Positions 61,661 through 64,000 of a stretch of 64,000 nucleotides of DNA are shown here, piece by piece. The DNA lies in the NCBI GenBank assembly GCA_973895155.1, contig OZ316896.1:13826001-13890000 (forward strand), written 5' to 3'. How positions within the stretch are numbered: the first letter of the stretch is position 1; each line of letters begins with the position of its first letter. This stretch comes from Marsupella aquatica (taxonomy: Eukaryota; Marchantiophyta). The notes beneath the pieces are model-generated. The model did no database searches. It was not told the origin of the DNA and saw only the letters and a program-made list of their open reading frames with translations. Position numbers and translations under genes: made by a program.

Positions 61661-62070
61661 GTGCTTTTATAGTACGTCAAGCTCGTGCATTGCGCAAGGA
61701 GGACTGGCCCATAGGGAGTCAGGCTGGGGCATTTATGGGGCAGTGTGAGGAAGCACATATGCGCCACGGGTGCCCATTTATTTCATCTATGGTCAAGGAA
61801 AACAGCCAAACTAATCCAGTGGCTTTCACACCTAGGAGCTTTTTGTATTTGAAGCAAGAACGAAAATTGGAGGATCCTTATTATAGTTGTAAATAAAATA
61901 AATAGATGTTGTTGCGGTATTTATAGGTGCACTGGGTTTAATGGTTGTGAAGGTGGCATTGTCTTCGGCATGAGGGTCGTGAGTGTCTGAGCTTCTCTCA
62001 ACTACAGCACTTCACATTGATCGATCGAGTAGTTGATTTTCGAGATACCTTCGCATGCCGAGGTACAGAT

Positions 62071-63439
62071 ATGGCCTCTTCGAGTACGACGCCGAAGAAA
62101 AAGGGAAGGCTTGAAGCGTTGGAAAAAAGACTGTCGACGACTCCCCGGCCCTCGGATTCCCCTTCTCCTTCTCCAATTCGCCCTACATTCTCAACACCTC
62201 CGCGAGGTAAGAATTTGTGGCGTATCTCTGATGATTATCCCATTGCGGTACCACTTGGAAAAAAGAAATTGGATCACAATTCATTTCATGATTTTTTTCT
62301 TACAGTAGTTCTTTGAAGGGGACCAATTTGAGTGCTTTCTATGGCAGTGCTGTCGTTTCTTTTCGATGGAGCAGGCTGCGAGTTTATGATTTTGTGCTGT
62401 GGGATGGATTCAGATGCCGCCCAGACAGGCAGTGACGCGGCATACGCCAAGCTCTGTCCTTCCGTTCTAAATGGTCCGTTGTCTGCGAACCTTCAGGTGA
62501 CTGATGAGTTTAGTTCTCCCTCATCCTCTGTCTCTCCACCTTTGCTGCTTTCTCTCTACTTTCAGTAATGAATCATTTGTCAAGGAGCAGCATCCACGTT
62601 CTTGACTGTCGCTTCTGTTCAAAACAGTTAAGTGCCAACCCGCGCACAGGAATTCATTTTGTCAAGGGAGCAGGAGCCGGACTTTTCTGAGTTCAGACTT
62701 CGGGTTTAGTGTTAGCATTGGATATGAAGTTTTATCTATATTCTACAGCCATTGCGTTCTCCTCTAATCCTTTAATGTCACTCCAATGGAGTACTTTCGC
62801 AACATTGAAAAGAAAATCTTCAAGACTTGTGTCAATGCAAATACACAAATTCATCATGTCATGAGGACGAGGTGGATGAAGATTCAATCTTCAGGGTTTT
62901 GGGTCGAGGGTAATGGGTATATTTTGAAACCCTCACAGGCTGATCGTTTCTCCCCTCGTCCGAGCTGATGGCACTCATTGAGTCATGGCAACGAAATATT
63001 ATCCGAAAAATGAAAAGAACCGTTTTGAGAAATCTTCCCTTTCAAAAGAAAACTTACAGCCATTCAAAGATTTATCATGTCGTGGGATGGAGGACTCTTC
63101 ATGGTTTAGGGTTTAGGCCAGTTTAGTCTAACGATGCCGCTCGTTGCCTCTTTTCTATGTCTAGCTTCTTCCAGTGAGCGATTCTGGTGCAGCAGTGCGC
63201 GCACTTTTGACAAACGTGTTGAAGTCCAACACGAAGTTTGCGGGCGATGTGGATGGCACGATTGAAACTCGGATGCATGACACGGTTTTGTTGTTGGACA
63301 GTCGAGCCACGCAAGGTAGCGCAATAGAACGAGCACGTGAGCGTGCTCGTCTGAGCCGTGGCAAGCGATCTACTAAGTGTCTATCGTTACGCCAGCATCG
63401 GAAGTTAGGATCGTATGAACTGCCTCAGGCTTATGAGAA
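62071..63439 (+). CDS. POP4: RNase P/MRP protein subunit POP4 (Rpp29), 5' exons; gene continues past the right edge
   Basis: Three exons: 62071-62206, 62414-62496 and 63165-63439, followed by a GTAAGG donor. The rest lies beyond the window. The N terminus ASSSTTPKKKGRLEALEKRL is basic and Ser/Pro-rich. Exon 3 carries the family signature: RMHDTVLLLDSRATQGSAIE, then RARERARLSRGKRSTKCLSL, and QHRKLGSYELPQAYEK. This matches eukaryotic POP4/Rpp29 just before its UPF0086 RNA-binding barrel, which should be encoded downstream. Exon 2 (DAAQTGSDAAYAKL) joins in phase on both sides. The protein binds the RNA of RNase P or RNase MRP. In plants with protein-only RNase P, the MRP complex is the more likely home. 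I saw no further exon in 63440-64000. Confidence 0.85.
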
Positions 63440-64000
63440 GTAAGGGATTCTGCGGCAGTACTTTTTCATATAAGCTTCATTGATCTCTAAATTCTGCAAA
63501 TTTGAGTGTTCAATGTGTATGGAAACTGCCGAATTAGTGGAAGAATTAACAGCATGGTGACGGTTGTGGTAGACAGGAATTCTTATGCTGAGTGTTATGC
63601 AGATTTGCTGTTGTCCCTTTCCGTCAGAAATCGTTTCTGTCAATTCATTAACACTTGGGCCAGGAGTAAAACTGAAGCTTAAGGGGAGGGGTTTCGAGAA
63701 TAATTTATCTGCAACAATCCTATCATGTGCGAAGAAATTGTTCTAGGTATAGTGGAAACTAAGGAGAGTGATTGAATAAGGGCGGTTCAGTGAAGCACAT
63801 GACGATGGTTGCGGTAAACAGTAGTTTCCAGTCTGACGAAAAGCGAATTGGTAATTGCCCTTGTCCTGTTGGAATGGAAGACATTCCATCAATTAGTTCA
63901 CACATGAAGATGAGTTGAGGGGAAACTGAAGCTCTGTAAGGTGATGACGAAAGGTCTCCTCAGTTAAAGCAGGGACAATGATTGAAGCATCTGCTGAAGC

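Noticed and set aside
1-64000. tRNA, rRNA, CRISPR or bacterial operon signals
   Set aside because: None seen. The only tRNA-like boxes belong to SINE-like repeats, and the gene structure is eukaryotic.

Overview
The window looks like nuclear DNA of a land plant. The genes are split by short spliceosomal introns (GT-AG, with one probable GC-AG), and several products are plant nucleus-encoded plastid proteins: THF1/Psb29, a plastid-type nucleoside diphosphate kinase, a rhodanese-like protein and a plastid methyltransferase. Spacing between genes and the many degenerate transposon remnants would suit a bryophyte or lycophyte, but the lineage cannot be fixed from this sequence alone.

Layout. 1-8.0 kb holds no gene I can defend, only repeats, including a foldback element at 6.2-6.5 kb and a roughly 140-bp tandem repeat at 6.5-7.1 kb. 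8555-13430 (+) is an 11-exon ankyrin-repeat, integrin-linked-kinase-like (Raf-like MAPKKK group C) kinase. 15905-16606 (-) is a single-exon plastid NDPK. 17.9-20.0 kb is a repeat complex that encloses two clean exons of an unidentified gene. 20465-23626 (+) is an 8-exon plastid SAM-dependent methyltransferase. 25334-27845 (-) is a rhodanese-like gene with an uncertain 3' end. 33014-33958 (+) is an intronless THF1/Psb29 gene. It lies between two inverted copies of a 1.4-1.5 kb element (28339-29861 and 40919-42318). The 38-47 kb region is mostly mobile-element debris: two SINE-like sequences, a long-arm foldback element and a broken hAT-like transposase.

49912-58133 (+) is the most unusual locus. 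It has three very large coding blocks. The first carries a DLNELP (EAR-type) N terminus, a long acidic stretch and a possible SPOC-like domain. The second is Arg/Asp/Lys/Glu-rich with PPGF motifs. The third has a KH-like fold followed by four tandem U2AF65-like RRMs. Blocks two and three join through a phase-matched intron. The join of block one to block two is not resolved. The last locus, 62071 to beyond the right edge, is the 5' part of a POP4/Rpp29 RNase P/MRP subunit gene.

How the genes relate: there is no operon or evident pathway cluster. Four genes are plastid-related (thylakoid formation, nucleotide homeostasis, a lumen-like methyltransferase and a sulfurtransferase-like protein), and two are RNA-related (the KH/RRM giant and POP4). 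I read this as ordinary eukaryotic gene mixing. Exon boundaries were derived by hand from splice signals, reading-frame continuity and family memory, and no database search was run.
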